Source of the DNA: Callorhinus ursinus
Taxonomy: Eukaryota > Chordata > Mammalia > Carnivora > Otariidae
Assembly (NCBI RefSeq): GCF_003265705.1
Contig: NW_020312968.1
Coordinates: forward strand, 5,530,156-5,594,155
DNA: 64,000 nucleotides
Direction of reading: 5' to 3'
The first letter of the stretch is position 1. Every line of letters starts with the position of its first letter. Below are positions 1 through 11,545 of this stretch, piece after piece. Both the position numbers and the translations under genes were made by a program. Below the pieces are notes generated by a model. The model did not search any database. It saw nothing but the letters and a program-made list of their open reading frames with translations, and had not been told where the DNA came from.

Positions 1-60
1 TTCCTGAGACCAGACGAAATCTCGGTCTCCTACTCCTCCGCCATCTTGCTCCGCCTCCCC
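1..60 (-). mobile_element. 5' end of a LINE-1 (continues left of window)
   Basis: Read on the minus strand, this begins GGGGAGGCGGAGCAAGATGG and continues GCGGAGGAGTAGGAGACC, the start of a carnivore L1 5' untranslated region. The AAGATGGCGG core (38-47, minus strand) is the YY1-type site that positions L1 transcription initiation in mammals. The element body would lie at lower coordinates outside the window. An intact 5' terminus means this copy is not 5'-truncated, but its ORFs cannot be seen here. Confidence 0.85.
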
Positions 61-107
61 TTCCTTCCTTCCTTCCTTCCTTCCTTCCTTCCTTCCTTCC
101 TTCCTTC

Positions 108-158
<51 letters not shown>

Positions 159-188
159 TTCTTTCTTTCTTTCTTTCTTTCTTTCTTT
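61..188. repeat. (TTCC)n then (TTTC)n microsatellite
   Basis: Perfect TTCC units run from about 61 to 108, followed by TTTC units to about 188 with one extra T near 157. The tract directly abuts the 5' end of the L1 to its left. Open frames on both strands here are translation of the microsatellite and are not genes. Confidence 0.97.
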
Positions 189-404
189 TAAGGATCCATT
201 CTTGAGAGCCTTAATTTTTTTTTTCTTTTTTGGTACAGCAGTTAATGATGTTTTTCTCAATATCCAGTGGTATGTATCGTGTTAGTAAAACTGACACTCA
301 AATTTTTGTCATCGCATTAGACAAGCAGTTTTATATCCTTACCTGGAAAGTACTTGAGTACTAAGGAAAATAGCTTCCCTCAGTGATAGTCTCCTAAGAC
401 CAGG

Positions 405-612
405 TGTTGGGCAAACTATCCTGTGGCAAGCTGTCTTTCTTCAAAAATAAAACTTTATTTTAACACAGCCATACCCATTATTTTTATATTGTATACAGCT
501 GCTTTTTGTTATATAGGCAGAGTTGGACAGCTGTGACAAAGACCAAAAGTTCTGTACAGACAGAAAGTTACTCTCTGATTCTTTACAGAAGTTTGCTAAC
601 TTATCTTCTAAA
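405..612. mobile_element. hAT-type nonautonomous DNA transposon
   Basis: The sequence follows the mammalian hAT MITE with termini like CAGGGGTCGGCAAACT. Visible landmarks are 'gggcaaacta', 'aaaataaaactttatttt', 'aacacagccatacccatt', 'ggcagagttggacagctgtg', and 'ctttacagaagtttgcta' at the far end. It is highly diverged but nearly full length. I am unsure of the exact family name (MER33 or Arthur-like). It directly abuts a second hAT element on the right. Confidence 0.7.
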
Positions 613-872
613 CCAGCACTGCTCAGCAGAATTTGTGTGTTGGTGGAAATGGTCTGTATCTGCACTAATATAGTAGCCACTAATCACATGCAGCTATTTA
701 AATTTAATTTAAAGTTAATTAAAATTAAATGAAATAAAAACATTATTTTCTTCCTTACTGGTGGCTCGTATGACTCAGAAATCATATTTGAAATTGAATT
801 TTATTTTAATTGGTTTAAAATTACATCAAAATAACTGCATGTGGTTAGTGACTACCATATTGCCCAACAATG
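612..872 (+). mobile_element. MER3-like hAT-Charlie transposon
   Basis: The order 'ggtggaaatggtctgtatct', 'gtagccactaatcacatgca', 'aatttaaagttaatt', then 'tgcatgtggttagtgactac' and 'catattgcccaaca' follows the MER3 consensus, including the mirrored 'CACATGTGGCTAGTGGCTACC' end. The copy is longer than the roughly 210-bp consensus, because of AT-rich expansion in the middle. It is an ancient eutherian element. Confidence 0.75.
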
Positions 873-1189
873 GTGAATTATTTACCAAAATTATTTATTG
901 ACAAAGCTCAGTGGTGTTTAAAGCTGAACAGTTTATGTGTATATTTATTTGATGAGACTAACATAATAGATTCTATTACAGTTAGCCCCCTTTTTACTAT
1001 CATCCTTAGAATGAGAATATCCTGGTTAGGTAAAAATGAATTTTTCCCACATTTTTATCCTTTGGTTTAGCTGACCAAGAATCCGTATGTACTTATATGT
1101 CAGAAGGCTCAAAATAAAACTTGCCTGTGTTAAATTCTTACATTAACTTTGAGTTGGTCTTTTCTACTGAAGCATTTGAGTATATACTA

Positions 1190-3050
1190 GAAAGTATAAA
1201 ATTCCCCATAAATTTCATCATATAAGTATTGATATAAAGTATTTTCACTTTTTCCCAATTTTAAATATTTACAATTTTTCATTATAATTTTTCTTTGATC
1301 TTTGATTTGTTTGGAAGTATGTTTTGTATATTTCCAAATAGATTGTATTTTCCAATTTTTTTGTTTGTTTTTTATTAAATGCACTTAATTGCCCTCTGAT
1401 CAGAACCTGGTTTGAGTAATGTAACGCCTCTGAAATCTGTTGAGCATAGCTTTAAGTTCTAACAAATGGCTAACTTTTGTAAATACCCTATATGTACTTA
1501 AAGAAAATGTTTGTTCTTCAAATGATAGGTTCAGTGTTTATCATCTGCATATTACATCAAGCTTTTAAATTTTGTGCTTGAAGTCATATCATTATGGATT
1601 TTGGGGTTACTCAGTTGATCTTTATTTACTTAGAGATATATATGTTTAAATTTTTTAACAAGGAATATGGCTTTTTCCATTTATCTTTGGTAGTTATGTT
1701 AAAATTTCCTTATATTTTTTGAAGCTAATTTATTAAATAATTATAAGCCCATAATTGTCACATCCTGGTGAATTTAAACCTTTATCTTCATGGATTGCCT
1801 TTTAGTCTTTAATATTGATTTTTACCTTAAATTATACTTTTCTTCCTGGCAACATTAATAGAACTAAAGTTGCTTTCTTTTGCGTAGGCAGTATTCCCTG
1901 TATCTTTTTCAATCCTTTGAGTTTCACACTTTCCTCTTCTTATGTTTTAAGGACAAATAGCATTCATAGCATAAGATAAGAATTTTAAAAAAATCCAGTC
2001 TGAAAATCTGTGTTTTAACTTAAAAATTTAGACCACTTATATTTATTGTGATTGATAATTGGACTGAGTACTCCATTGTATTACATGCTTTCAACTAATC
2101 TTTTTTGTTTGTTTGTTTTGTTTTCTTTTTTTCTGGCTCTTCTTTCACCATGTCTTCTTCTCTCTCTATCTTTTTTTCCATTTCATTTTTCCCCCCACTT
2201 GTTTGGAAGTTAATGGCTACATGCCATTAATTTATGGTTTACCATAATTTTTTTTTGTTTTTACATTTATATTCAAAACCTAAAATTAAGCAGTTTCCTA
2301 ACCCTCTTCTAGAAAACTAATAATATTTAATTCTTTAATACCTATTAGTTCCTTTCATATTAAATGCCATTATATGTTACTATTTTAAGTATATTTCAAG
2401 TAAAACTTTGCCCTGATTTTAAGGCCCATATATATTAAATGTGATTCTTATTATTTTTTATCACAGTCAGTGTTTATTTAGATTTGCCCCATATTAAGCA
2501 AAGTCTTTGTTAATATTCTTTTCTATTTTGTTCCTGGTCTGAAGTATATTCTTTAGTCTTTATTTTGTCCTTGCTGAGTGATTATTTTTCTGTGTATAGA
2601 ATTCTGTATTTACAAATATATTTTCTCATCATATGGAAGCTATTATTCAGTTGTCTTCTGGTTTTAATTATCGTTACTGAGAAATCTGTCATCTGTTAAA
2701 TTGCCGTTCCTTTGTTAGTTGAGCTCTCATTTCTCTTTGGCTGGTGAAGAAATTTTGTTCTTTGTTGATATGTAATGTGTTTTCTTGTGAATTTTTGTAC
2801 ATCTTAGATCTAAAAATTGTTTTAACAATTCTTTGAAGAAAAAAAAAAGCCTTTTTCCCTTTGAATAGAGCCTCTTCCCTAGTCTTTCTCCTTTTTTTTA
2901 CCACCAAAATTTCACTTATGTATTTATCTTATTTCCTTTCATCATCTCTTAACTTCCTTTTCATATTTCCATCTCTGTGTTGCATGCAGAGTAGCTTGAC
3001 TCTCTTCCAATTAACTAACCCTTTCTACCATTGAGTTTAATTCAGGAAAT
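1190..3050 (-). mobile_element. Ancient L1 (L1M) ORF2 remnant, antisense
   Basis: This T-rich strand aligns by eye with antisense mammalian L1 ORF2: 'atccagtctgaaaatctgtg', 'agaccacttatatttattgt' near 1990-2050 and 'cagttgtcttctggttttaa' near 2650. It is heavily decayed, and no open frame spans more than about 70 codons. The same L1 appears to resume at 3257-3461, 3648-3748 and 3966-4080 between later insertions. Confidence 0.7.
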
Positions 3051-3051
3051 C

Positions 3052-3256
3052 AGCAAACTTTCTCTTAAAGGGCCAGACTGTAAATCTTCCAGGCTTCTGG
3101 GCCATATGGTCTCTGTGACAACCATTATCCTCTGCACTATAGAATGAAAACAACTAGAGGTGATACATGAACAAATTGGCCTGACTGCATTCTAGTAAAA
3201 TTTATTTACAAAAACAGGCAGTTGGCCCGTAGGCCATAGTTTGCTGATCCCCACTT
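3052..3256. mobile_element. hAT-type MITE, same family as 405-612
   Basis: Starts 'tcagcaaactttctcttaaa', then 'gggccagactgtaaatcttc', 'gggccatatggtctctgtga' and 'caaaaacaggcagttggccc', and ends 'ccatagtttgctgatcccc'. Both ends carry the 'ttgctgacc'-type inverted termini. It is in the opposite orientation to the 405-612 copy and sits inside the antisense L1. Confidence 0.8.
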
Positions 3257-3461
3257 TAGTGAGTTTTTAAAATTATTTTCCAGTTTTAGAAGTACCATTT
3301 GCTTCTTTTTCAAATCTACTTTTGTATTTCTAATAGTCTCATACCTTGTACATATTTTCAATCATATTTTTAAATGTATTTTAAACTATTAAATACAATT
3401 ATTTTATATCCTATCTTCTGATAATTCTAATATCTGAATTTTATTTCAGTAGTCTCTTTTC
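3257..3461 (-). mobile_element. Continuation of antisense L1M
   Basis: T-rich sequence ('ccagttttagaagtaccatt', 'gataattctaatatctgaat') resembling the antisense 3' portion of old L1 elements. It lies between the hAT insertion and the first SINE, in register with the L1 material on either side. It is assigned mainly by context. Confidence 0.5.
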
Positions 3462-3647
3462 TTAAAGATTTATTTATTAATTTTAGAGGGGTGGGGAGGG
3501 GCAGAGGGAGAGGGAGAGAGAATCCCAAGCAGACTCCATCCTGAGCATGGAGCCCCACATGGGGCTCAGTCTCACTACCCTTAGATCACAACCTGAGCTG
3601 AAACCAAGAGTCAGTCGCTCACCTGATTGCACTACCCAGGCGCCCCT
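3462..3647 (-). mobile_element. Can-SINE (old, diverged)
   Basis: On the minus strand the tRNA-derived head is at 3647 ('gcgcctgggtagtgc') and the A-rich tail is at 3462-3485. The copy is more diverged than others here: the B-box region reads 'ttgtgatctaagggtagtga' on the minus strand. It interrupts the antisense L1. No clear target-site duplication was found. Confidence 0.9.
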
Positions 3648-3756
3648 CAATATTCTTTATCCTGCTTGTTGTTTCTACTTGACTTGCCTTCATGGTTCCT
3701 TGCTCACTTGTGTGCTTTGTGATTTTTATTGTGTTGCTCATTTTTTTTCCTTAAAA
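3648..3756 (-). mobile_element. Continuation of antisense L1M
   Basis: Sequence such as 'tgtgctttgtgatttttatt' fits the antisense L1M 3' region and connects the two flanking SINEs. Assigned by context and T-rich character. Confidence 0.45.
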
Positions 3757-3759
3757 TTT

Positions 3760-3965
3760 TTTTTTAAGATTTTATTTATTTATTTATTTGACAGAGAGAG
3801 AGAGAGACAGCGAGAGAGGGAACACAAACAGGGGGAGTGGGAAAGGGAGAAGCAGGCTTCCCGCTGAGCAGGGAGCCCACGTTGGGGCTAGATCCCAGGA
3901 CCCTGAGATCATGACCTGAGCTGAAGACACAGAAGCTTAAGGACTGAGCCACCCAGGTGCCCCTC
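3760..3965 (-). mobile_element. Can-SINE with 11-bp target-site duplication
   Basis: Minus-strand SINE with tail 'aagattttatttatttattt', a purine-rich body, 'gcaggcttcccgctgagcag' and the head complement 'actgagccacccaggtgccc'. The duplication ccttaaaattt is present at 3749-3759 and 3966-3976, both perfect. Confidence 0.96.
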
Positions 3966-4080
3966 CCTTAAAATTTAATGAGGGCTGGTGTAAGGTTATA
4001 TAATTCCAGAGAAAATTTAGATTTTTTTTCTAGATTCTCAAGAGACTACAAATCAGGCAACATTTTAAAATTCTCTGTAT
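3966..4080 (-). mobile_element. Continuation of antisense L1M
   Basis: 'aatttaatgagggctggtgt', 'ataattccagagaaaattta' and the T-rich run match the antisense L1M 3' region. The right boundary is uncertain and similarity fades after about 4080. Confidence 0.45.
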
Positions 4081-5279
4081 AAGTTGCTTTTACCACACTC
4101 AAGTAGTGTTAATTCAGACTGAACATATGTATTATTTGTGGTCACCAAATCACAAGATATATATTTTTTCCACATACATGGCTAACCTCCTTTGGTGGCC
4201 ATGAAAATATCTCACTCATATAACCTACCATAGGGAGAATAATTGACTGAAGGTCCCTCTTGCTAACATTTTAAATCCATGTCTGTGTTTGCACTGAGGA
4301 CATACTTTCCACAATGTGCTCCCAGACAGTGTCTGAGCACAGTGAGACTACTAATGCAGGCCTGTTTTTGCAAGATATGGGAGTCCTTTAACGGGGGACT
4401 TTACCTCTAGGATTCTCCATTGGCCTAACCAAAACTGTCTTGGACTGTACTACAGTCTAAAACTTTGCTTAATCCTCATGCCTCGTCTCTCCTGTATTCA
4501 TGTTAGATCTTTGTCCTTCTGAAGGCTCTCCTTACTTTCCTTGCCTTCCACCACTTTATCTCTAAGAGATACTCTTCCATTATACCTCATGCACATCTCA
4601 TCCTATCTTGGAATCTACTTGTCAGTGGCCTCAAACTAACACACTCCCATATTTTTGTCTTGAAAAAATAAGACCCAATTATTTTACAAATATGTATTCA
4701 GTGTATATACATACATACATACATATATATTATATGTATATAATTTATTGCTTATAGTTATTCACTTGCATAGGGATAAGATACTGTTAAATCTTGCTGT
4801 TTTTTGAAAAGGATGTTAATCTAACCTAATTCAATATAGGCAATACAGAATAATATAGACAATGTAGAACAACTCTATCTCAGATGCCCGTCAGGAAATT
4901 GAACTAACTGATCTTAATACCCATCATATCTGGTTGATTGCCCAATGGATAAGTCTAATTGTTCCTCCAGAAGCATTAAAATGTGGCTTGTATTAAACTA
5001 CAACATTAATCACCTGCTGCATATGTGGACCTCATTGTTTATTTCTCTCCATTCCTAAATAACCACAATATCCCATTCCACTACTTTTAATTACTCTTTT
5101 TCTGAATTGTGTTTTGGCATATATTGAGGGATCTTCTAAAAGACTTTAATGTAAAATGTGTCCAATGCACTGTATGCTGTTGAGGATGTTCTTAGAATGA
5201 TAGGAGAATACTGGGTGACCCAAAGGAAATTTTCTTCTCTTGCCCCAATTTTAGAACTAGTGTTTCCCTTAAGAAATTA
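4081..5279. other. Unassigned noncoding sequence
   Basis: I see no gene and no repeat that I can name here, apart from a TACA/TATA microsatellite near 4703-4742. The 4230-4640 part is of moderate complexity, with no frame over 60 codons. It may be a decayed interspersed repeat. Confidence 0.4.
4703..4742. repeat. (TACA)n/(TA)n microsatellite
   Basis: 'tatacatacatacatacata' followed by alternating TA. Confidence 0.85.
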
Positions 5280-5720
5280 ATTTGTTATATCTGATGCATA
5301 TATCGAGTTCTGGAACTAACCATATTTTCAGTTTTGTACTGACTGCTTCATTTTATTTGTCATTTTACTTTACTTTTCCCATATATACCATGTGTATGTA
5401 TATATGTATTTATTTGTATTTTTATGTATTCCCACACAATGCTATAGAGTATGTGGCTATAGCACAATTTGTTATCCATTTACCTGCTAATGGACATTTT
5501 TTTACCCTAACACTATATATATTCATTTATTTTATTGCCTTTCTTGGTAAATTTTCTTTCAAAAATCTGTTATTTTTTTCAGTTGACATTATGCCATAAA
5601 TATTTATCTGTATGGTTCTATAGTTTTCAGTTATTACCTGTATGGCTGGGTTATATTCCTTCAAATAGGTACACTATAGTTTACTAGTACTGTTTACATT
5701 AATGTGGCAGAGTCAAAAAT
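5280..5720 (-). mobile_element. Possible decayed antisense L1 fragment
   Basis: 'ttgttatccatttacctgct' and 'aatggacatttttttaccct' resemble the antisense L1 3' segment 'ttatccattca...tgatggacatttggg'. Divergence is high and the boundaries are guesses. The 105-codon plus-strand frame in this block is translation of the T-rich strand. Confidence 0.35.
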
Positions 5721-6773
5721 ACTAAACATAAATATCCAGAAGCTTTCCCACTTTCTGCTTTCCTCAGTCCATTTTGTTTGATGACTTCTGGATCTTTCTG
5801 TGGTGATCTGAGAATATGGTGGAGAGGTAGCAGGGAGGGGCGAGAGAGAAGTCGAGTTAGAAAGAGAAAGAAAAGGAAAGTGAACCAATAGAACTGTCCA
5901 AGAGTATTTTCATCCAGGGAGAGAACCAGCTGAGGGTAGCTGCCCGGTGATAACGGGATTTCGAAAGAAAGATAAAATATTTAGGATGTTTGTTCTTTGT
6001 TTTGTGGGATAGTCCCTTCTTCATCACCTCTCAAGAATGCTTTTGGAACAATATGTGTGGTTCAGCAAAGCCTTTGTAATCCAACCCGAGCTTCTTTAGG
6101 AAATAACAAGACTACCTCATGGAAACACAGCTATATTGGATTTACACTAAATTTTTTTTCTGTTATTTTGCAGTTTTAAGTAAATCTTTAACAAAAGGAA
6201 TTGATATGTATTTAATACTCTTGCTTGTGCCTTAGTTGATAAAGTTGAAAACACTATCTCTAACTTGAATATGAAGAAGTTTGGCAGAATTGTTCTGTTA
6301 CCTGAAACAGAAATTAAAAATGGCCCTATCAATAACAGGGTAGGGATAAATTCAATAATGATAATTCAGTATATTCAGAAGCAGGAACAACCTAAAGAAT
6401 CACTGAATAAAGTGGAGAGATACCGTTTAGACAAATGTACCATGCAAACTATCTGATATGAAACTAAAAGGCAAAATGGTTTAAAAATTAACAGTCAGTA
6501 TCAGGGCCTGGCTAATTTATATGTAAGATTTTTTACATTGTATGTTTGAAATCCTCAGCTTAAAGGGAAGAAATAATGAGGGAAAAATCAAGAAATGGTG
6601 ATCATTTGAAATACAACTTTTAGAGAGCCAGAAAAGTTTAAAGAATTTTCAGTGTTTACAGATATGTCTTCTTTTAACAGATAAGGAGTATTTTCAGAGG
6701 TCTCTAGTCAATACAGGGGCAGATGTAGACCAACATGCTTAAATATTACCAAGAGAAATTGGGGTTAAGAAGC
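5721..6773. other. Unassigned noncoding sequence
   Basis: Contains a purine-rich patch (5818-5882) and otherwise ordinary AT-rich sequence. No gene or named repeat recognised. Open frames of about 60 codons here show no family similarity. Confidence 0.4.
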
Positions 6774-6781
6774 AGAATCTA

Positions 6782-6966
6782 GGGGCACCTGGGTGGCCCA
6801 GTGGGTTAAGCATCTACCTTCAGCTCAGGTCATTATCTCAGGATCCTGGGATTGAGCCCCACATTGGACTCCCTGCTCAATGGCAAGTCTGCTTCTCCCT
6901 CTCCCTCTGTGATCTTTCTCGCTCTCACTCTCTCAAATAAATAAATAAAAATCTTTATTAAAAAAA
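6782..6966 (+). mobile_element. Can-SINE with 8-bp target-site duplication
   Basis: Head 'ggggcacctgggtggcccag', body 'ctgcttctccctctccctct', tail 'aaataaataaataaaaatct'. Flanked by agaatcta at 6774-6781 and 6967-6974. Confidence 0.96.
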
Positions 6967-6974
6967 AGAATCTA

Positions 6975-9900
6975 ATTTTGGCCATAGGTGTGATCAGAAT
7001 GGAAACCAGCCTGACAGAAAGATCATGGGCTCTTAGGCCTGGGGATGTCTTAAATGTAAGGAGCCATAGCTTCTTTGGGTGGGTAGAGTGTAGCCTGCTT
7101 GCATATAGAGGTCCATCTCAAATGATCTTCTCTGGAAGTCCCTGCTAGCTTTAGAACCCTCCAATTCATTTCATTGATGAAGTTGGAAATGAAATAATAT
7201 TTATATGAGTTCTGATTAAGCAATCAGCTGGCAGGTTCAGGACAAGTATTTTTGTGATCAGTGGAGATGGAGCTAATCACTATTCTTAGCATTTCCACTC
7301 TTCCAGCATTGTCAGAAACAAAATTGGTACAAACATATCTTGACCCTTCCTTTATTATTGGAGAAAATAATCTAGGAATATAAAATGTATTTCCAGATAT
7401 AGAGATTTTACGGCATCCTTACTTAAAATCATAGCCAGATTGGTCACAAGTTCATCTGGTACCAATATTTCTTTTCAAGCCTTGATTACCAGGAAGGTGG
7501 TTACTAAACTCTTAACAATGTCCTAGTGTCTGACACACTCTGGAGGAGATTGGTTGATAATATTTTCCTTTTTTATTGTATATATCGCTGCAGTTTAATT
7601 TTTTTAAGAAGAATAATCATTTTTTAATAAAAAATGAAATTAAACTGTAAAATATAATAAAAACAAAGATGGACATTTAATATCATTAAGTGACAGCCAG
7701 TGTTTTCTCTACTTACCTGACTAAAGCAGTATAATTCTTTGCTGGCATCCATATTTCTTATTCTCTAAATAAAGAGCGTGTTTCTGCACATCTTTAGTAT
7801 AGTCATTTATACCAAAGAGGTATTTACTAAATGTTTTATAAATGAAAAAAAATTGGTTTCATTAAACATGGACTTATCTAATTACCATAAAACACATAAA
7901 CACACTCAAAACAGATGCTTGCTCCAAGAGCTGATACTGGAAATCAGTCATACTTATTTTTGTTTTCATGGTTCCTGATCAATTTCTGATATTCTTCATC
8001 TTCTTTGTATTCTTATTTAATGTGAACTTTGACACTAGTTAAACACAGCCTTTTCAATTTAAAGGCCCCATATGTTTTTAGCAACTGAGATGTTTGGATT
8101 AGCAAAGTATAACAGCAGATTTCAGATTAATCCTAGAGTTTAAAAGCTAAACTAAGCATGGATCAGTATTTCCCACAAAAAGTGACACCCTTTTGCAATG
8201 CAGTTTTCCAACTGATAGGGAGTGACTGTTGCAGATAATGTTTCTGCATTTAAACCCATAAGAATTATTGTGAAAGCAAGCAGAACTCATGAGAGACCAG
8301 GGGGTTAAAGTGAAGGAACCCTTGCAGTGAAAGGAATCAAGGATTGTCTTTAGAACCCATGCTACCTGAGCAACCAGGTCAAAAAAGCTTCCTCTAATGA
8401 AGATCCATCCATTACCATGACGTGCAAGCTCTAGTTGTAGATCACTTTCATGGTCTCCAAAGAAGCTGAGCAGTTATCAGTAACATTCAAAAATCCACTG
8501 GAAAGTCATTCATTTCACTTTATGGTCCTAATTAGCCATTTGTATAGTTCTATAATTAAATATGTTCCTTTCTCATCAAGTTTTTCACTTTAGTAATGAT
8601 ACCACTGTGCCACAAACAGGCCCCATGCTGCTGGGTTTGGGACTTATTCATAGCATTTAATTGGTCACCCAGTGGTTAGCCAATAACCCCTTCTATGGGA
8701 AGCAACACTCTGAATGCTGTTAATGGGCTGGAGGCACAGTGATTGCCTCCTGGTACCCAGCAGTACTGGGAATAAAGCAATTTCCTCCACTGTGTTGTGT
8801 GCCCAATAGCTAATCCTCTCAACTCCTGAAATGCACACTATTTGGTTATAAGTATTTGTGCTGGCTTACTTACCGCTGGGTTGTTAATAGGCAGTGATTC
8901 TTCAATGCTCCTTCAGTGAAGTTACAGTCTGCTTGCTGACTGCTAATTAAAACAAGTTTGCTCTCTAAGACTGCAACTAAAAGGTAGCAAGGTCATCTTA
9001 TTTAATGCAGTAACCTTTTATTTAACAATGTTGATACACTACTCATATGTGCACATTTTGTAAACTGGCAAGTCTGTTATTGATTGCTTCAAAAGAACAA
9101 AAATTGAGCCACTGACTAGTCTGCTTTCCTTTGAAGTAAAATTGTTAAAACTCCTGAGTCCAGGCCTCTGTTATACAGCTGAAACACAGGCTTGCTGCAG
9201 GATTCTATTTACGATATTTGGGCTTCTGAAAACAAAAAAAGAAAGACATCCATAGCACTAACCATAAATGTTCAAGCCATTAAAGTAATACTTGGCTTCA
9301 TTTCCCATGTGTTTTGTTTTAATTATAGTTTGATGTATGAAAGGACATTATAGAGACTCCAACTTAGAAAGTAAAAGAATCGGTAGATGGCACTTCCCAA
9401 CCGCCTGCTTGGTGAAAATACACATAATGAAGTCTCAGAAATGAGGTTCTGGACAATAAAATAAAATAAAAATCAAGGTGACTTGTAATAGGACAGAGAC
9501 AATCTTTTTTTTTTTTCTTTTGCCATTCAAGTGCCCGGATATTTTTATGTCACATCTCATTGAGATCTGTGGGGAGAAAAATTCTAATTTGCAAAATTTT
9601 TGATGTAGGCTTCTTCCTTAAGATTCCTGGGGTTCATCTCTGGTGATGACAAAGAAAACAATGCAATATCCCCTATAAGACAATATGGTCCCTCTCCCTG
9701 CCTTAGGCACTTTTTAGAGAGCCAGAAGTGTCAAAGTGAATTATTCAAGGCTCTCAAAGTTATTCTGCCTCAAAGTTAAACATTATTGCTGTGGAAAATA
9801 CAGTTCTAAGTCTCAACCATAAAAAAATTAGAAACAATTTTAAAATTCTCCACTCACAACCAGAAAGAAAGGAGGCATTTAAAAGACAAAATATTGTAAC

Positions 9901-10300
9901 TGTGGAAAAGGCAATGTTGTCTCCTGGGGCAAGGTGACATCACAAGCAATTTGTCGCTAGTGTAATACATTTTAGAGAGGTTTAATGTCAAGAATTTAAA
10001 TACCATTTGGGAGTTAGAGGGTGCTGTGTTACATACATTGGGAAATGTGTTCATATATAGCTGTAATTATGCAGATGCAAGTGTATACAATCAACAACAA
10101 AAATTCACTTTAAAATTCTTTTCATGTATATAGTGATAAATCAGTACTGTTTTCCTATTGCTTCTGCAATGATAGGCAAACCATTTGGATATATATTTAA
10201 GTTGTACAATAAATCATTAATAAATCTTTAAAAAACCTGTTGGATGATACTTCCTCACACCATTCATTGAGTTATAGTAGAAACAACTTATAATTAGTTC
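6975..10300. other. Long repeat-free noncoding stretch
   Basis: No SINE, LINE, LTR or DNA transposon was recognised across about 3.3 kb, the longest such gap in the left half of the window. The 8.2-9.4 kb part has balanced composition and homeodomain-like TAATTA and CCAAT-type words ('gctaattaaaacaag', 'agccaataacccc'). No credible coding frame exists. This could be conserved regulatory DNA, but the sequence alone cannot show conservation. Confidence 0.4.
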
Positions 10301-10311
10301 ATCTTCAATGA

Positions 10312-10510
10312 ATGTGTGTGTATACACACACGTACACACTCATATGTATATGCACATTCACATACACACACTTATATGTACACACATACATGCTTATATG
10401 TATAATACTCATGTATGCACACTCATGTACACATGCTCATGTGTGTACACACATACATACTCACGTACACATACACTCACGTACACACACATACACACGT
10501 ACACACACCT
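10312..10510. repeat. Imperfect (CA)n-rich tract with TACACA/TCATGTA variants
   Basis: About 200 bp of alternating purine-pyrimidine sequence ('cgtacacacacatacacacg', 'catgtgtgtacacacataca'). Two overlapping plus-strand frames of 125 and 76 codons that start here encode only His/Thr/Tyr-rich translation of the tract and are not genes. Confidence 0.95.
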
Positions 10511-10889
10511 ACATCTCTTCATTAGTAGTGATGACTTATTGATAGTGAAAAATAACAACAAAACACTTTTAAGTTGGAAATCTCTTTCTGCCTTAACAGG
10601 TTACCTGATCTTAGCATATTTCTTTCCACTCTTTTGTTTGCTCATAGTGGAAAATACTAATAGATCTTGTACTATAAATAGATGACTATTAATCATTATC
10701 TCCTAAAATATTTTGAAAAGATTATTCATCTCTCTGTCTATATCTATGTCTTTATGTTATATATATGATTTGATACATACACGTGCACATATACAAACTC
10801 TAATTTATTTGCAATAAGGATAATTCTGAAAATATTTTTTATCCATATTTTGCGCCCTAGAGTACTAAATTCAAAGGTTGGGAGATAGT

Positions 10890-11140
10890 CTCGTGTAGAG
10901 AGTAAGAGCCAAATCTCTACAGTCAGGCTTCTTGATTCTGTCACCTGCTGTCTGTGTGACATTGGACAGTTGATTTAAAATGTAGGTACCATGGTTCCCT
11001 TATCTTTACAATAGAGTAAATCATAATATCTACCTCATAGAGTTACTGGGAGGACTAAGTGAGATAATGTACAAATTGCTTATAACAGTGTCTGGAACAT
11101 TACAAAGACCCAATAAACATCAGCTACCATCATCATTATA
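10890..11140 (+). mobile_element. MIR SINE, nearly full length
   Basis: Follows the MIR consensus: 'gagagtaagagccaaatctc', 'gtctgtgtgacattggacag', 'gagttactgggaggactaag', 'tgagataatgtacaaattgc', 'gtgtctggaacattacaaag' and the CAATAAA end. An ancient mammalian tRNA-derived SINE. Confidence 0.85.
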
Positions 11141-11446
11141 TGCAAAAGCTCATTGATTCCTGCCAAAATCCTTAATGTATTCATTCATATATTAAACAAA
11201 TATATATGGTATATAAATATATATCGTATGTTTTATATATATGCTGTACATACAAATGTATGTATTTTATATATATAATTTTTAATATCATATATATATC
11301 TGATACTTTAAGTTGTATTGCTACATACTGACAAACAATGTAGCAAACATTATTTGTGTCCTCACGTGCTTTAATTCTTTTGAGGCCATTAAATTCGAGT
11401 AAATGAGCAAACAAATAAATTATTATATATCAGATGTGATCAGTGT

Positions 11447-11545
11447 TGTTAGAGAAGGGGAGCTCACACTGCCAATAAAAGCAGAGCTTGGATTTGAACC
11501 CAGGCTTGGTGACAGGAGATTTTATGTACTTAAATGCTGTGTGGT
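11447..11545 (-). mobile_element. MIR fragment (antisense)
   Basis: 'gcagagcttggatttgaacc' and 'caggcttggtgacag' match the antisense MIR 5' part ('gcagagctgggattcgaaccc'). The flanks cannot be assigned. Confidence 0.65.

Noticed and set aside
46..285. Opposed open frames over the TTCC/TTTC tract
   Set aside because: They translate a tetranucleotide repeat (Phe/Leu/Ser or Lys/Glu/Arg runs). This is not coding sequence.
4230..4640. Possible ancient repeat or processed pseudogene
   Set aside because: Moderate complexity, but I could not tie it to a family or reading frame with confidence.
10308..10685. 125-codon and overlapping 76-codon plus-strand frames
   Set aside because: The first part is translation of a CA-rich repeat and the rest has no family similarity.
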